Counted from the stretch's first letter, positions 42,318-52,272 are shown. The stretch: 64,000 nt of DNA from Candidatus Berkiella cookevillensis (GCF_001431315.2 NZ_LKHV02000001.1:2480001-2544000), one strand, 5' to 3'. A program made the numbers and translations. The notes: generated by a model not told the origin, from the sequence alone.

Positions 42318-43043
42318 ATGCCATTACCCACAACAATTCTCGAACTTAAAGCACTACTTGAAAATACTGCGTTATCATTAACCACGCAGAAAGCAGCCCT
42401 CTCTTTACAATACAACGCTTTTAATACAAGCGAAGACTTTGTTAAACCTGCCTTTGATAACACGATGGCGGAACATACTCAACTGGTGCAACAATATAAA
42501 CTGATCCCCGGAGAATTAGCAGCAAATATAGCGGCACTTGATCAAATCAACCAACATCAAGCACATCTTTCCGAAGTTGCTGGCTCTGTTTTATGTTCAA
42601 GTTTACCCGCTTTACAGATCGTTGCTTTAGAAGAAACACTGAGTGTCTGTGAAACAATTTTGGGACGTATGGCAGAAAAGGTTAAACTTCTAGCAACCCT
42701 TCAAGCACATATTATGCAGTTTAGTGAAATAGAATCCAAATTCTCAAGCTTACGAGACATTATCAATGCCTCTATGAAAGTGTATACCTGTTTTGACAAC
42801 AGCGATGATGATAACGTCGACTTGCAGACGCGTTTTGCCAAACGATTAGCGACTACACCAGAACCTTACGACGACTCAGATATCAGTTGGCCTTCTTTTT
42901 CAGATTCTTCTTCTGATGATGAAGCGCCAACGTTCCTGCTACAATTCCAGCAATTGGCATTGGCACCTGAAGAAGATGACGCACCTGCAAATACAAGCAA
43001 TGTAGTGACAGTTGCTCAACCTGTTACACCTTCTTTTAGTTAA
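42318..43043 (+). CDS. Hypothetical protein, helical with acidic C-terminus
   Basis: 241 residues, not recognised. Residues 1-155 look like three or four long helices (TTILELKALLENTALSLTTQ, then ALEETLSVCETILGRMAEKV). From about 160 the chain is very acidic and Ser-rich (NSDDDNVD, EPYDDSDI, DSSSDDEAP, EEDDAPANTS). No membrane segment. There is no strong ribosome-binding site before the ATG. It stands alone and ends at the shared terminator before ssb. Helical bundle plus acidic tail is seen in host-targeted proteins of intracellular bacteria, but there is no direct evidence here. Confidence 0.65.
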   Translation: MPLPTTILELKALLENTALSLTTQKAALSLQYNAFNTSEDFVKPAFDNTMAEHTQLVQQYKLIPGELAANIAALDQINQHQAHLSEVAGSVLCSSLPALQIVALEETLSVCETILGRMAEKVKLLATLQAHIMQFSEIESKFSSLRDIINASMKVYTCFDNSDDDNVDLQTRFAKRLATTPEPYDDSDISWPSFSDSSSDDEAPTFLLQFQQLALAPEEDDAPANTSNVVTVAQPVTPSFS

Positions 43044-43112
43044 TTCTTATCTAAATAAAAAAACTCATAAAATTCATCTGTTTTGTCTACCATCTTGTTG
43101 TTCCCCATATCA

Positions 43113-43155
43113 AAAAAATCCCCTACTATCTTTTATAAATAGTAGAGGATTTTTT
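43113..43155. terminator. Bidirectional terminator between hypothetical gene and ssb
   Basis: AAAAAATCCCCTACTAT (43113-43129) pairs with ATAGTAGAGGATTTTTT (43139-43155), 17 positions with a single mismatch and a 9-base loop. The A-run and T-run ends make it a terminator in both directions. Confidence 0.9.
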
Positions 43156-43178
43156 ATCGACATTATATTTCAGCAATA

Positions 43179-43640
43179 CTAGAACGGGATATCGTCATCA
43201 AACTCTTCATGCGCAGGCGCAGCTTGAGATTGTTGTGATTTCGCAGAAGAACGAGGCGCTGCATGTTCAGAAGCAGGCGGCGTATATTCAGCAGACGCAC
43301 CCCCACGACCATCTAACATCTGCATATCTGCAGCAACGATTTCCGTTGTGTAGCGATCTACACCACTTTGATCTTGCCACTTACGCGTACGCAAACTACC
43401 TTCGATAAATACTTTACTGCCTTTGCGTAAATATTCACCAACGATTTCCGCTAAGCGATTGAAAAACACCACACGATGCCATTCAGTGCGCTCTTGATTT
43501 TCACCCGATTGTTTGTCTTTCCATGTTTCAGACGTTGCAACCGTTATATTTGCCACAGCACCACCGCTTGGCATATAGCGCATTTCAGGATCGGCACCTA
43601 AATTACCGATTAATATTACTTTATTAATACCTCGAGCCAT
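43179..43640 (-). CDS. ssb: Single-stranded DNA-binding protein
   Basis: 153 residues. OB-fold motifs [43 protein letters not shown] and [18 protein letters not shown]; a Gln/Ala/Pro-rich linker; and the conserved acidic tail DDDIPF that recruits repair and replication partners. It forms tetramers on ssDNA. The start has GGAGGA six bases upstream. It follows an MFS gene by 23 bases, and uvrA is divergent beyond that: the uvrA-MFS-ssb order is also found in Pseudomonas. Confidence 0.97.
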   Translation of the reverse strand: MARGINKVILIGNLGADPEMRYMPSGGAVANITVATSETWKDKQSGENQERTEWHRVVFFNRLAEIVGEYLRKGSKVFIEGSLRTRKWQDQSGVDRYTTEIVAADMQMLDGRGGASAEYTPPASEHAAPRSSAKSQQSQAAPAHEEFDDDIPF

Positions 43641-43663
43641 ACTATTTCCTCCGTTCTGGATAT

Positions 43664-44863
43664 TTAAATTTTTTGCTCACCAAATTCATATGTTTTTTTA
43701 AAAGAGATGTTTGAGATCACCATAAGCCATAAGCCTAGTAACATAGTGCTCAAAACAGCAACGCCCCAATTTGGCCAATACTGACACAGTACACCACCAA
43801 TGACTCCCCCAAAAAACAACCCTAAAAACTGCACAGAAGAATACACGCCTAATACCAATCCTCGTCTTGTACTCGGTGCAACTTTCGAGACCATCGCTGG
43901 CATAGAGGCTTCTAAATAGTTAAAAAATGCAAAAAATAAGACACTCATTATTACAAAGATAATTGTCTGCTGTGTTTGTAGCCAAATAGGCATCACACAA
44001 AACAAGCCAATCACAGCAACCATAATGCCTTTTTTTTGCGCAGCCTCATCATCCGCTCTTCTCAAAAATGGCCCAACACACAACAATGAGCCTATCAGCA
44101 CAGGCACATAAAATTGCCAACTTTGCGCCTTATCTAATGCCAATATTGCTTGCACTTTATGCGGCACCACCAAAAAGCTCATCGTTAATACCGCATGCAA
44201 CACAAATATACTCAAATATAAACGCCATAAATGACGATGATGGATTGCAACTGCCAATTCTTTGGGTGCAAAAGAAAGTGTTTGGAGCAGAGCAGCATCC
44301 GCTTGCTGCGATGGCATACGCATGACCCATCCCATACCAAACAATCCCAAAACCGCAGTTAACCAAAATAATCCTTTTATTCCAAAATAGGCGTCCACAA
44401 TGGGACCAATGGCAACCGATAATGTAAAGGTTGCGCCAATACAAATACCCACAATTGCCATGGCGCGCGTCCTGACAGCCGGTCGAGTTGTATCTGATAA
44501 GTAGGCGAGTAATGTTGCGCCAATGGCGCCTGCACCTTGGATAGCACGCCCTATGGTAATGCCCCACAGTGTAGTTGCACTCGCTGCAATCACGCTGCCA
44601 AAGGCAAATAAACACAAGCCTGCCAGTATAACGCGTTTTCTACCATATTTATCTGATAAAGCTGCCAACGGTAATTGCAGTAATGCCTGAAGTAAGCCAT
44701 AACTCCCAAGTGCGCACCCAACTAAAGTCATGGAAGCATCGGGATAATGATTTACATATAAAGCTAACACAGGAAAAATCATAAAGATGCCTAACATTCT
44801 TGAGGCAAAGATCAACCCAATCATAAAAGTTGTTCTTATTTCGTTAGGCAACATAGTCGGCAA
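43664..44863 (-). CDS. MFS transporter, YajR-like (uvrA-ssb locus)
   Basis: 399 residues, twelve hydrophobic segments. [15 protein letters not shown] in helix 1 and [21 protein letters not shown] after helix 2 (DxxGRK signature) resemble E. coli YajR, but the C-terminal YAM domain of YajR is missing; the chain stops after helix 12. Substrate unknown; drug/proton antiport is typical of the family. AGGAG lies six bases before a TTG at 44863 and 15 before an ATG at 44854, so TTG is the likelier start. It is probably co-transcribed with ssb and divergent from uvrA (92 bases). Confidence 0.88.
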   Translation of the reverse strand: MPTMLPNEIRTTFMIGLIFASRMLGIFMIFPVLALYVNHYPDASMTLVGCALGSYGLLQALLQLPLAALSDKYGRKRVILAGLCLFAFGSVIAASATTLWGITIGRAIQGAGAIGATLLAYLSDTTRPAVRTRAMAIVGICIGATFTLSVAIGPIVDAYFGIKGLFWLTAVLGLFGMGWVMRMPSQQADAALLQTLSFAPKELAVAIHHRHLWRLYLSIFVLHAVLTMSFLVVPHKVQAILALDKAQSWQFYVPVLIGSLLCVGPFLRRADDEAAQKKGIMVAVIGLFCVMPIWLQTQQTIIFVIMSVLFFAFFNYLEASMPAMVSKVAPSTRRGLVLGVYSSVQFLGLFFGGVIGGVLCQYWPNWGVAVLSTMLLGLWLMVISNISFKKTYEFGEQKI

Positions 44864-44955
44864 GATCTTCTCCTGACTTTCTTATCAGATTAAATCAACG
44901 TATATTAACAAGTTTGTTCAATTTGCGGAAAGCTTAGATCGCAAAATAGGTCATT

Positions 44956-47772
44956 ATGGATCAAATCACAATCAAAGGTGCACGCACACACAACCTCAAA
45001 GCGGTCGATCTGAGCCTTCCTCGCGACAAACTCATTGTCATCACGGGTCTATCTGGTTCTGGTAAATCTTCGCTTGCTTTTGACACATTGTATGCAGAAG
45101 GTCAACGTCGCTATGTTGAATCACTCTCTTCCTATGCAAGACAGTTCCTCTCTGTCATGGAAAAGCCAGATGTTGACCATATAGAAGGGCTATCACCCGC
45201 TATCTCCATTGAACAAAAAACAACCTCCCATAATCCACGTTCCACTGTGGGGACTGTCACAGAAATTTATGATTATTTGCGTTTATTGTATGCACGTGTA
45301 GGACAACCTAAATGTCCAGAACACCATATTGGGCTAGAAGCGCAGACCATTACGCAAATGGTTGATCATGTCTTATCTTATCCCGAAGACAGCAAAATTA
45401 TCTTAATGGCTCCGATTGTTCGCGATCGAAAAGGCGAACATAACAAATTATTTGAGAACTTAAAAAGCCAAGGCTTTGTGCGTATACGTATCAATGGCAC
45501 TTTTCATGAGCTTGAATCTGTCCCCAAATTAGATCCTAAAAAGAAGCATCGTATTGAAGTGGTCATCGATCGCATCAAAGTGCGCAAAGATCTCCGCGTA
45601 CGTTTGGCCGACTCTTTTGAAACAGCCTTAAACACAAGTCAAGGACTGGCACACATTCATAATCTTGACAGCAATGAAGAAATTCTATTTTCTGCTAAGT
45701 ATGCCTGTTCTGAATGCGGCTATAACTTACCTGAATTAGAACCACGATTATTTTCTTTTAATAACCCAGCGGGTGCGTGCGAGCATTGTGATGGTTTAGG
45801 ACACAAACAATTTTTCGATCCCAATCGCGTAGTACAAATGCCCGACGTGGGGCTTGCCAGTGGCGCAATTCGGGGCTGGGATAGAAGAAGTCCTTATTAT
45901 TTTAGTATTTTAAAATCATTGGCAAAACATTTTGATTTTGATTTAGAAACACCTTATAAAAACCTTCCTAAAAAAATCCAAAACTTATTGTTGTACGGCA
46001 GTGGTGAAGAAGAAATTACCTTTAGCTATCAAAGCGATCAAGGTGGCGTACGCCGCAAGAAAAGTACCTTTGAGGGCGTTATTCCTAATCTTGAACGTCG
46101 CTATCGTGATACCGATTCAGAATTTATTCGAGAAGAACTTGCGCGTTATGTCGCTAATCAACCGTGTCCAGAATGCAAAGGTACACGTTTAAATCTATAT
46201 GCCAGAAATGTATTTATTAATGAACAACCCTTGTCTCATGTAACTGCACTTTCCATTACTAATTGCTTATCTTTTTTTGAAAAAACAAAATTAAAAGGTA
46301 AGAACAAAGAAATTGCAGACAAAATACTCAAAGAAATCAGTCAGCGACTGAAATTCTTAATTGACGTAGGTTTGAATTATTTAACCTTAGATAGGGCCGC
46401 TGAAACACTTTCAGGTGGTGAAGCACAACGTATCCGTTTAGCCAGCCAAATTGGTGCCGGCTTAGTCGGTGTGATGTATATTTTAGATGAACCATCCATT
46501 GGGCTACATCAGCGAGACAACGAACGCTTGCTTGGCACACTGAAACACTTACGCGATTTAGGCAATACTGTCATTGTTGTAGAGCATGACGAAGATGCAA
46601 TCTTATGCGCAGATTATGTGGTAGACGTAGGGCCAGGCGCTGGTGTACATGGTGGCTCTATTGTAGCAACAGGCTCTCCCGATAAAATTAAAAAAGCCAA
46701 AGACTCTATCACAGGGCAGTATTTATCTGGAAAATTGTCGATCCCAGTACCCAAAACACGCAAAACAGCCGATCCTAAAAAAACCATTAGCATTGAAGGC
46801 GCAAACAGTAACAATTTACAAAATGTCACTGTGCATTTTCCTATTGGTTTGATGACTTGTATCACGGGTGTCTCTGGTTCTGGAAAATCCACCTTAATCA
46901 ATGACACACTCTATCCCGTAGCCGCACATTTACTTAACCGCGCTGGTTTGGAAAAACATGGCAACTATACAAAGATTTCTGGCTTAGAACATCTGGATAA
47001 AGTGGTATGCATTGATCAAAGCCCCATTGGTCGTACACCGCGCTCTAATGCAGCAACCTATACAGGTCTCTTTAGTCATATCCGTGATTTGTTTGCCGGC
47101 ACCCAAGAAGCCAGAACCCGAGGTTATGCTGTAGGACGTTTTAGCTTTAATGTCAAAGGTGGACGCTGCGAGGCATGTCAAGGTGATGGTCTCATTAAAG
47201 TAGAAATGCATTTCTTGGCGGATATATACGTCATGTGCGATGTCTGCAAAGGCAAGCGCTACAATAATGAAACTTTACAAATTCTCTATAAAGGCAAAAA
47301 CATTCATGACGTTTTAGAGTTAACCATTGAAGATGGCTTAGCCTTTTTTGAAGCAATACCTGCGATTGCACGCAAACTACAAACCCTCATGGATGTTGGA
47401 TTGTCTTATCTAAAACTCGGACAAAGTGCAACCACACTCTCTGGTGGTGAAGCACAACGCATCAAATTAGCAAAGGAACTCTCCCGCAGGGACACGGGTA
47501 ACACACTGTATATCTTAGATGAGCCAACGACTGGCTTACATTTTCATGACGTTAAACAGCTCTTGGAAGTTCTCTCACATTTAAAAGAGCGAGGCAATAC
47601 CATTCTTGTGATTGAGCACAATTTGGATGTGATTAAAACCGCAGACTGGATCGTTGATTTAGGTCCGGAAGGCGGTGATGGTGGCGGCCAGATACTGGTT
47701 GCTGGCACACCAGAAACAGTGGCTAAAACGAAGAATTCTTATACGGGTCGATTTTTAAAACCCATATTATAG
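44956..47772 (+). CDS. uvrA: Excinuclease ABC subunit A
   Basis: 938 residues, E. coli size. Two ABC ATPase modules: Walker [15 protein letters not shown] (about 31-44) and [13 protein letters not shown] (about 640); signatures [16 protein letters not shown] and [16 protein letters not shown]. Zinc modules [18 protein letters not shown] with CEHCDGLG, and [17 protein letters not shown] with CDVCKGKR. UvrA dimers scan DNA for helix-distorting lesions and load UvrB in nucleotide excision repair. Divergent from the MFS-ssb pair. A CTG-N10-CAG sequence lies 68 bases upstream but lacks the CTGT/ACAG ends of a good SOS box, so damage induction is uncertain. Confidence 0.98.
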   Translation: MDQITIKGARTHNLKAVDLSLPRDKLIVITGLSGSGKSSLAFDTLYAEGQRRYVESLSSYARQFLSVMEKPDVDHIEGLSPAISIEQKTTSHNPRSTVGTVTEIYDYLRLLYARVGQPKCPEHHIGLEAQTITQMVDHVLSYPEDSKIILMAPIVRDRKGEHNKLFENLKSQGFVRIRINGTFHELESVPKLDPKKKHRIEVVIDRIKVRKDLRVRLADSFETALNTSQGLAHIHNLDSNEEILFSAKYACSECGYNLPELEPRLFSFNNPAGACEHCDGLGHKQFFDPNRVVQMPDVGLASGAIRGWDRRSPYYFSILKSLAKHFDFDLETPYKNLPKKIQNLLLYGSGEEEITFSYQSDQGGVRRKKSTFEGVIPNLERRYRDTDSEFIREELARYVANQPCPECKGTRLNLYARNVFINEQPLSHVTALSITNCLSFFEKTKLKGKNKEIADKILKEISQRLKFLIDVGLNYLTLDRAAETLSGGEAQRIRLASQIGAGLVGVMYILDEPSIGLHQRDNERLLGTLKHLRDLGNTVIVVEHDEDAILCADYVVDVGPGAGVHGGSIVATGSPDKIKKAKDSITGQYLSGKLSIPVPKTRKTADPKKTISIEGANSNNLQNVTVHFPIGLMTCITGVSGSGKSTLINDTLYPVAAHLLNRAGLEKHGNYTKISGLEHLDKVVCIDQSPIGRTPRSNAATYTGLFSHIRDLFAGTQEARTRGYAVGRFSFNVKGGRCEACQGDGLIKVEMHFLADIYVMCDVCKGKRYNNETLQILYKGKNIHDVLELTIEDGLAFFEAIPAIARKLQTLMDVGLSYLKLGQSATTLSGGEAQRIKLAKELSRRDTGNTLYILDEPTTGLHFHDVKQLLEVLSHLKERGNTILVIEHNLDVIKTADWIVDLGPEGGDGGGQILVAGTPETVAKTKNSYTGRFLKPIL

Positions 47773-48006
47773 TCTTTGCATATGAGTTGTTAGGGGGTGT
47801 TGCTTCGCGTGCTACCCTCTCACAATCTTCGCGCCTGCCCCTCCCCGACGCTCTTGCGTATCTATAACATGATTCATACTCTTATCTGGCAATTCGAACA
47901 CTTCATCCTATCACACAACAATACTCGTTGACTAACAAACATATTTGTTTAAACTTAAGCCAAAGCTCAATTAGGTCTCAATCTTTTTAAAATTAAGGGT
48001 ACTCTT

Positions 48007-48687
48007 ATGTTCGGATATATATGGGAAAGTTTTTCAAATTGGTGGTGGCCAACAAAGCCAGAAGATATCTGTGGCAACATATTTGCACAAATTGGTCATC
48101 CAGAATGGCCTTTGCCCGAACAAGCTAAAGAGTTATTTTGCACGATGGAAAAATTAACAAGCACAACAAGCTGGCCTTTACTACTTGGCGTTACTGCATT
48201 GACTGCAGAAGAGTTCGTCCGTCGTGGTGGCCCTAAGTACCTGTGGGACAAAGTCCGCACAAAAACAACTGGCGAGCTAATGATGGATGCCGTTAAAATT
48301 GCCATGGCGAGCAAATATGGTATTCAATACGTGCTTATTATGGATGTGATTTCAAAGCATCTTGATACTATTTTACCGGCAGTCATTGATGGTAAAAAAT
48401 CGCAACTACGAGAAGGTGCTTTTAAAAACTTATCAAAACTCCAATTTGATATGCCTGAAACTCAAGCAGAGATTGAAAAAACGATTAAGCAATCGTTAAT
48501 TGATAGTTTAAAAAACTACGTTAAATTGTATGCATCTGAGTTTAATGAAGCAACGAAAGAAAGACAGTCAGAAATATTGGCTGGACTGAGCGCGTTTTGT
48601 ATGGATGGGACAGTCCTTGCTCCTGCAAAAAGCACAACCAGTGATGTCATAACGCCGGTTAAAGCTGACTCTAATAAACTCAAATAA
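48007..48687 (+). CDS. Hypothetical protein with Trp-rich N-terminus
   Basis: 226 residues, not recognised. It begins with an aromatic cluster (YIWESFSNWWWPTKPEDICG), which looks like an interfacial membrane or lipid-binding segment, followed by a moderately hydrophobic helix (TSWPLLLGVTALTAEEFV), a basic patch (RRGGPKYLWDKVRTK), another hydrophobic helix (IQYVLIMDVISKHLDTIL) and a helical C-terminal half with a Lys-rich end. No ribosome-binding site stands out, but codon usage and length favour a real gene. It is monocistronic between uvrA and the ankyrin gene, which converges on it. Function unknown; a membrane-associating secreted protein is one possibility. Confidence 0.65.
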   Translation: MFGYIWESFSNWWWPTKPEDICGNIFAQIGHPEWPLPEQAKELFCTMEKLTSTTSWPLLLGVTALTAEEFVRRGGPKYLWDKVRTKTTGELMMDAVKIAMASKYGIQYVLIMDVISKHLDTILPAVIDGKKSQLREGAFKNLSKLQFDMPETQAEIEKTIKQSLIDSLKNYVKLYASEFNEATKERQSEILAGLSAFCMDGTVLAPAKSTTSDVITPVKADSNKLK

Positions 48688-48695
48688 CAGACTAC

Positions 48696-48738
48696 GCACA
48701 AGAGACTCCGTATAAATATTCACAGAATCTCTTTGTGC
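48696..48738. terminator. Hairpin between convergent genes
   Basis: GCACAAGAGA (48696-48705) pairs with TCTCTTTGTGC (48728-48738) with one bulged base. No U-run; a weak shared terminator for the gene at 48007 and the ankyrin gene. Confidence 0.45.
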
Positions 48739-48750
48739 CACACACATAAA

Positions 48751-50316
48751 TTATGACATTCGCAAGAATTCGCTCGAGGTACAAGGCTTAATAGAAGATT
48801 GTTGTACCTTCTTTTCCTGACTCGAAGCAACATGCTCTGCCTCAGATACTCGCGAAGATTGGGCTTGAAAGCCTGGTACAAAACTAGGGACACTGCAAAG
48901 TACGTTATCAATCTCCTGCTCGCATGTTTCTTCAGAAAGATGTGTCTTTTCTAATTGTGCGGCTAAAGCACGTGTCTGCTCTATTTCAATCGTATGAATA
49001 AGTTCAGGCATTGCATCCAAGAGCAAATCATTACTGCTATTCATCAATATTTGTAATGCATCTTTATTTTCCTTATTTTTCCAGCACACATCAGAATAAG
49101 GAATCATCGCTTTAATCACATCGGGAGTTTGTACTCTGAGTGCACGCTGAAAATCCATACCTCTAAACCTAACACCTGCATCTATAAAACATTGAATAAT
49201 ACTTAAAGGGCACTCAATAATAAATTTAGCCACATAATCATCGGCTTTATCCGCCTCACTTATTTTTATACCGTGCTCTGCATCTAAGTATTCAAGCATA
49301 TATTTTAATTTCTCAATACGCTCCTGCATGTTCTTAGGATCGCCATTTTCATCAAAATAGATTGCACACAATCCAACCAATACCTTAGAAATATAATAAC
49401 GTTCATTTTTTCTATCAAAGCCATAAGCAATGTCTTCTTGATAGGCTCTTAAAGCACGTGGCAGATGCTTGTCGAGATCTTGCAATGTGAACTTTTCTTC
49501 ATCCTGAAGCGCAATAAATGCGCGCGCAGCCTCAAACACAGCATTTTCTGGAAATTGTTGTACAACCCAAATTAAAGGGCTTCTGGCAACGGCATCGGAA
49601 ATAGTTTCTGTCTTGGATATAAAACAGTTTGGATCTTGCTCATGAATATATTTCAAACACGCTAAAGAGACATTAGACATTGCCAACATCAAAGCATAAT
49701 CATAACCAACGGCAATTTCATAAGGCAGTTCAAAGCCACCGAGAGATAAGGTCATTCCTTCTTGTAGTTTTTTATAAGGAAACCCAGCACTTTGCGCTGC
49801 TGCTACAATATCAGCTCTATCATGCATTAGAGCATTAATCACAACATCATTGAAACGCTTAGCGTCTTTGATAATTGCATTATTTTTTAGCAATACCAAT
49901 AATACATCAAAGCTATAATCCATTTTATCTGCCAAACGTACTTCTGGCATAAACTCAGCAAAAGCACCAATGAAATCTGCTTTTTCATTCAAAGAAAAAA
50001 TAATATCTAAAGAAGAATGGCCTGACGCATTTTCTGCATTTGGATTTGCGCCTAGCTCAATTAATTTTTCTGCGGCGCTGCTTGCATTACGGATAGCGGC
50101 GAGATGCAAGGGAGTAATAGTTAGTCTTGTACCAGGACAATCTAATTGCGCGCCATTTTTAACTAATAGTTCAATGACAAAGGGGTTATTTTTAATCGCT
50201 GCCCAATGCAGTGGTGTTAAACCCGCATTATCCACCATGTTCACTGGCTCTTTACGTGCTATACAGTTTTCAACGGCTTGGTATGAGCCTCTTTTAATCG
50301 CCTCAAATAAATTCAT
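48751..50316 (-). CDS. Ankyrin-repeat protein, candidate effector
   Basis: 521 residues. The N-terminus holds three ankyrin repeats in tandem: NLFEAIKRGSYQAVENCIAR, then DNAGLTPLHWAAIKNNPFVI with ELLVKNGAQLD, then LTITPLHLAAIRNASSAAEK with LIELGANPNAEN, and a weaker ASGHSSLDIIF unit (about residues 1-120). Residues 130-430 are helical and unrecognised, possibly degenerate repeats (FIIECPLSIIQCFIDAGVRF is ankyrin-like). The C-terminus is Gln/Ser/Glu-rich and disordered. No signal peptide or membrane helix. GGAGG five bases before the ATG indicates strong translation. Ankyrin repeats bind proteins; in Legionella and Coxiella many such proteins are type IV effectors, which is an inference for this one. 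Confidence 0.88.
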   Translation of the reverse strand: MNLFEAIKRGSYQAVENCIARKEPVNMVDNAGLTPLHWAAIKNNPFVIELLVKNGAQLDCPGTRLTITPLHLAAIRNASSAAEKLIELGANPNAENASGHSSLDIIFSLNEKADFIGAFAEFMPEVRLADKMDYSFDVLLVLLKNNAIIKDAKRFNDVVINALMHDRADIVAAAQSAGFPYKKLQEGMTLSLGGFELPYEIAVGYDYALMLAMSNVSLACLKYIHEQDPNCFISKTETISDAVARSPLIWVVQQFPENAVFEAARAFIALQDEEKFTLQDLDKHLPRALRAYQEDIAYGFDRKNERYYISKVLVGLCAIYFDENGDPKNMQERIEKLKYMLEYLDAEHGIKISEADKADDYVAKFIIECPLSIIQCFIDAGVRFRGMDFQRALRVQTPDVIKAMIPYSDVCWKNKENKDALQILMNSSNDLLLDAMPELIHTIEIEQTRALAAQLEKTHLSEETCEQEIDNVLCSVPSFVPGFQAQSSRVSEAEHVASSQEKKVQQSSIKPCTSSEFLRMS

Positions 50317-50393
50317 ATCAACCTCCCTATTGTCACAAATTATCTTCGTTTTTCTATGTTCAATTTCTTACTTTAATAATATATACAGTCTGA

Positions 50394-50663
50394 TGCTCTT
50401 CATCTCTAACAGGCAGCGCAGACACAAGAAAGGTTTTTCATCACCTTGGGCCGATTGCTGACAGCATACTGAGCAATTCTCTCTCGCTCAGCAAAGCTTC
50501 TAAGCTAAAACTCACTCAGATTTATTTGGGACAGCCATACTTATCAGGACAGCCACAATTATTTGATTGGCAGCACTTTGTAAAACAACTGTTGCTTGAA
50601 TCTAAACGCCCATATATATTAGTTGATATTCTGATTTTTAATCGAAGTGAATTGAATGATTAA
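50394..50663 (+). other. Start-less open frame in the 339-base ankyrin/OMP intergenic region
   Basis: The gap between the divergent ankyrin and outer-membrane genes (50317-50655) contains 90 codons free of stops, with no ATG or GTG. The earliest plausible initiator is a TTG at 50526, giving 45 residues (LGQPYLSGQPQLFDWQHF at its start), whose TAA overlaps the next gene's ATG. GGACAGCCA occurs twice (50529-50537 and 50547-50555). This may be a gene remnant, a small peptide or chance. The promoters of both flanking genes must also lie here. Confidence 0.25.
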
Positions 50664-51387
50664 CTTAAAACAAGGATGTTTATTAGCACTCACACTAACG
50701 GCACTGCTTTCCGTTAATACTGCTTTTAGTTTTGCACCTCTGAATGCAAAACCATTTTTAAGTGCTGACATTGGCTACAGAGATCTGGATTTTCAAGATG
50801 ATCAAGGTGGCAATGTGTTTAAATCAAGTCTGCCACAAACCAGTGTGCAAGTTGGCCTACGTTTTTGGGATTTCTTTGGTTTTCAATTTGGATATGAGCG
50901 CACCCGAAGAGATGGAAAAACAGCACGCATAGGACCGAATGAGATTGTACTGGGACGCCATATTCCAGCAAATGGCTCTGAACATCATTCAACAGAAAGC
51001 GGTCTACAAGGCCAATATTTTGATTTGCTTGCCTTTGTCCCTACACATCCAATGACGCATTTAGAGTTTGTCTTCGGCTTAGGTATTATGCGTTCAAAAT
51101 TACTGCATAATGACCTCGTTGTAGGCAGGAACGATGATACTTTGCTTGCACCGGAATCACGAACCTTCAGACAGAAGAAAACGCATACGCGCGTATTTGG
51201 TGGTATTCAAAAACTATTTGATGTTCAACAACAAAACCGCTTCATAAAGCAAGCAGGTCTCAGAGCACTCGTTACGTGGGAAAATACAAGCCAACATAAA
51301 GCTCAGCCACCTTTAGAAATTCAAGATTCTTTTGCAACGGCAAAAAATAGTTATGTATTTTCCTTAGGCGTAATTGTTTCAGCTTAA
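50656..51387 (+). CDS. Predicted outer-membrane beta-barrel protein
   Basis: 243 residues. Signal peptide with hydrophobic core LLALTLTALLSVNTAF, cleaved probably after the FS or NA region near residue 27-31. The rest alternates polar/aromatic strands: PFLSADIGYRDLDF, TSVQVGLRFWDFFGFQFGYERT, GLQGQYFDLLAFVP, HLEFVFGLGIMRS, THTRVFGGIQKLFD and a final YVFSLGVIVSA. The pattern fits an eight-stranded OmpA/OmpW-like barrel. No terminal Phe, which some barrels have. A GAAGTGA lies about ten bases upstream of the ATG as a weak ribosome-binding site. Single gene, followed by a repeat-rich gap. Function unknown. Confidence 0.75.
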   Translation: MINLKQGCLLALTLTALLSVNTAFSFAPLNAKPFLSADIGYRDLDFQDDQGGNVFKSSLPQTSVQVGLRFWDFFGFQFGYERTRRDGKTARIGPNEIVLGRHIPANGSEHHSTESGLQGQYFDLLAFVPTHPMTHLEFVFGLGIMRSKLLHNDLVVGRNDDTLLAPESRTFRQKKTHTRVFGGIQKLFDVQQQNRFIKQAGLRALVTWENTSQHKAQPPLEIQDSFATAKNSYVFSLGVIVSA

Positions 51388-51477
51388 CTTTTTATGAGCG
51401 GAGAAAATGAATTTTTCCACTTTGTAAAGAGAGTGATCCTTTCAAAATTTTTATCCTGAAAAAATCAGATAATATGT

Positions 51478-51690
51478 CATGCCAGCGAAGGTACAATCCA
51501 GTAGCCCAAAGGGCTACCAGGCGCAAAACGCCTGTGGATCCCAGATATTTTGCTTCGCAAAATTCTGGGATGACACCCTAGTAGAAATTCGTGAGGATTG
51601 CTCAGCTCACAATGACGGAGCATTAGCGTTTACCTCCTAAATCATCATTGCAAGAAGCATAGCGACGAAGCAATCTATACTAAAAATTAC
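51478..51690. repeat. Multi-hairpin intergenic repeat (51388-51703 gap)
   Basis: Three consecutive hairpins: TAGCCC-AAA-GGGCTA (51502-51516), AGGCG-CAAAA-CGCCT (51519-51533) and ATCCCAGATATTTTGC-TTC-GCAAAATTCTGGGAT (51538-51571, one bulge). Farther on, ATTGCAAGAAGCATAGCGAC followed by GAAGCAATC resembles the CATTGCGAG...GAAGCAATC palindromic repeats scattered through Rickettsia and Legionellales genomes. No gene is present in this 316-base gap; CACTTTGTAAAG at 51418 also occurs at 53069. Confidence 0.65.
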
Positions 51691-51703
51691 AACACCAAAA
51701 CAG

Positions 51704-52111
51704 TTATTCGTTACTACAGAGCTGACACTTTCCTGTAATCTCAACACTATGCCCTAGTGAAGGAAAACCCACTTCTTGCGCAAGAGAGCGTAAAACCTGC
51801 AACAAAGATTGTTTGATATTAATTTCTTTAACAATTTTGCATTGCTGGCAAATCAAAAATAAGGCACTGCCTTCATGCGTAGTACTTTCACAAGAAGTAT
51901 AAGTCGAATTAGATCGTATTTTATGAATCAATCCTTTGTCTTCAAGATATGACAATGCTCGGTAAACTGTCATTGGCTTTGCATTTGGCAAAGTTGTTCG
52001 AATCATATCTAAAATTTCATATGCACTTTGCGGTGCCGTTTTGCTTTGTATTGAGTGATAGATCAGTGCCTGAACAGACGTTAACTTATGTGAAGGAAAT
52101 TGTTTAGTCAT
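51704..52111 (-). CDS. zur: Fur-family regulator, Zur-like
   Basis: 135 residues. Winged-helix N-terminus (SAYEILDMIRTTLPNAKPMT then VYRALSYLEDKGLIHKI) is typical of Fur proteins. The C-terminal part has two CxxC pairs, ALFLICQQCKIVKEI and EITGKCQLC at the end, which form the structural zinc site; ICxxCxxVKE and a terminal GxCxxC are more like E. coli Zur than Fur, and the HHDH iron motif of Fur is absent. Zur represses zinc uptake and mobilisation genes when zinc is plentiful. A Zur-type palindrome lies in front of the gene next door (52561-52577), supporting the assignment. Confidence 0.78.
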   Translation of the reverse strand: MTKQFPSHKLTSVQALIYHSIQSKTAPQSAYEILDMIRTTLPNAKPMTVYRALSYLEDKGLIHKIRSNSTYTSCESTTHEGSALFLICQQCKIVKEINIKQSLLQVLRSLAQEVGFPSLGHSVEITGKCQLCSNE

Positions 52112-52272
52112 TTCAATCCTGGATTGATTTTTTATTAAGCAACTCCATGCGATATCTAAATTGCAGATAAAAAAAGAGCTTTAATACTCAATGAACATGC
52201 GAGGCACCACTCTAATTCAAAAACATATTTCAAAAGAGAGTGGGAACATTGAACGCTTAATTTTTAAGTGTT

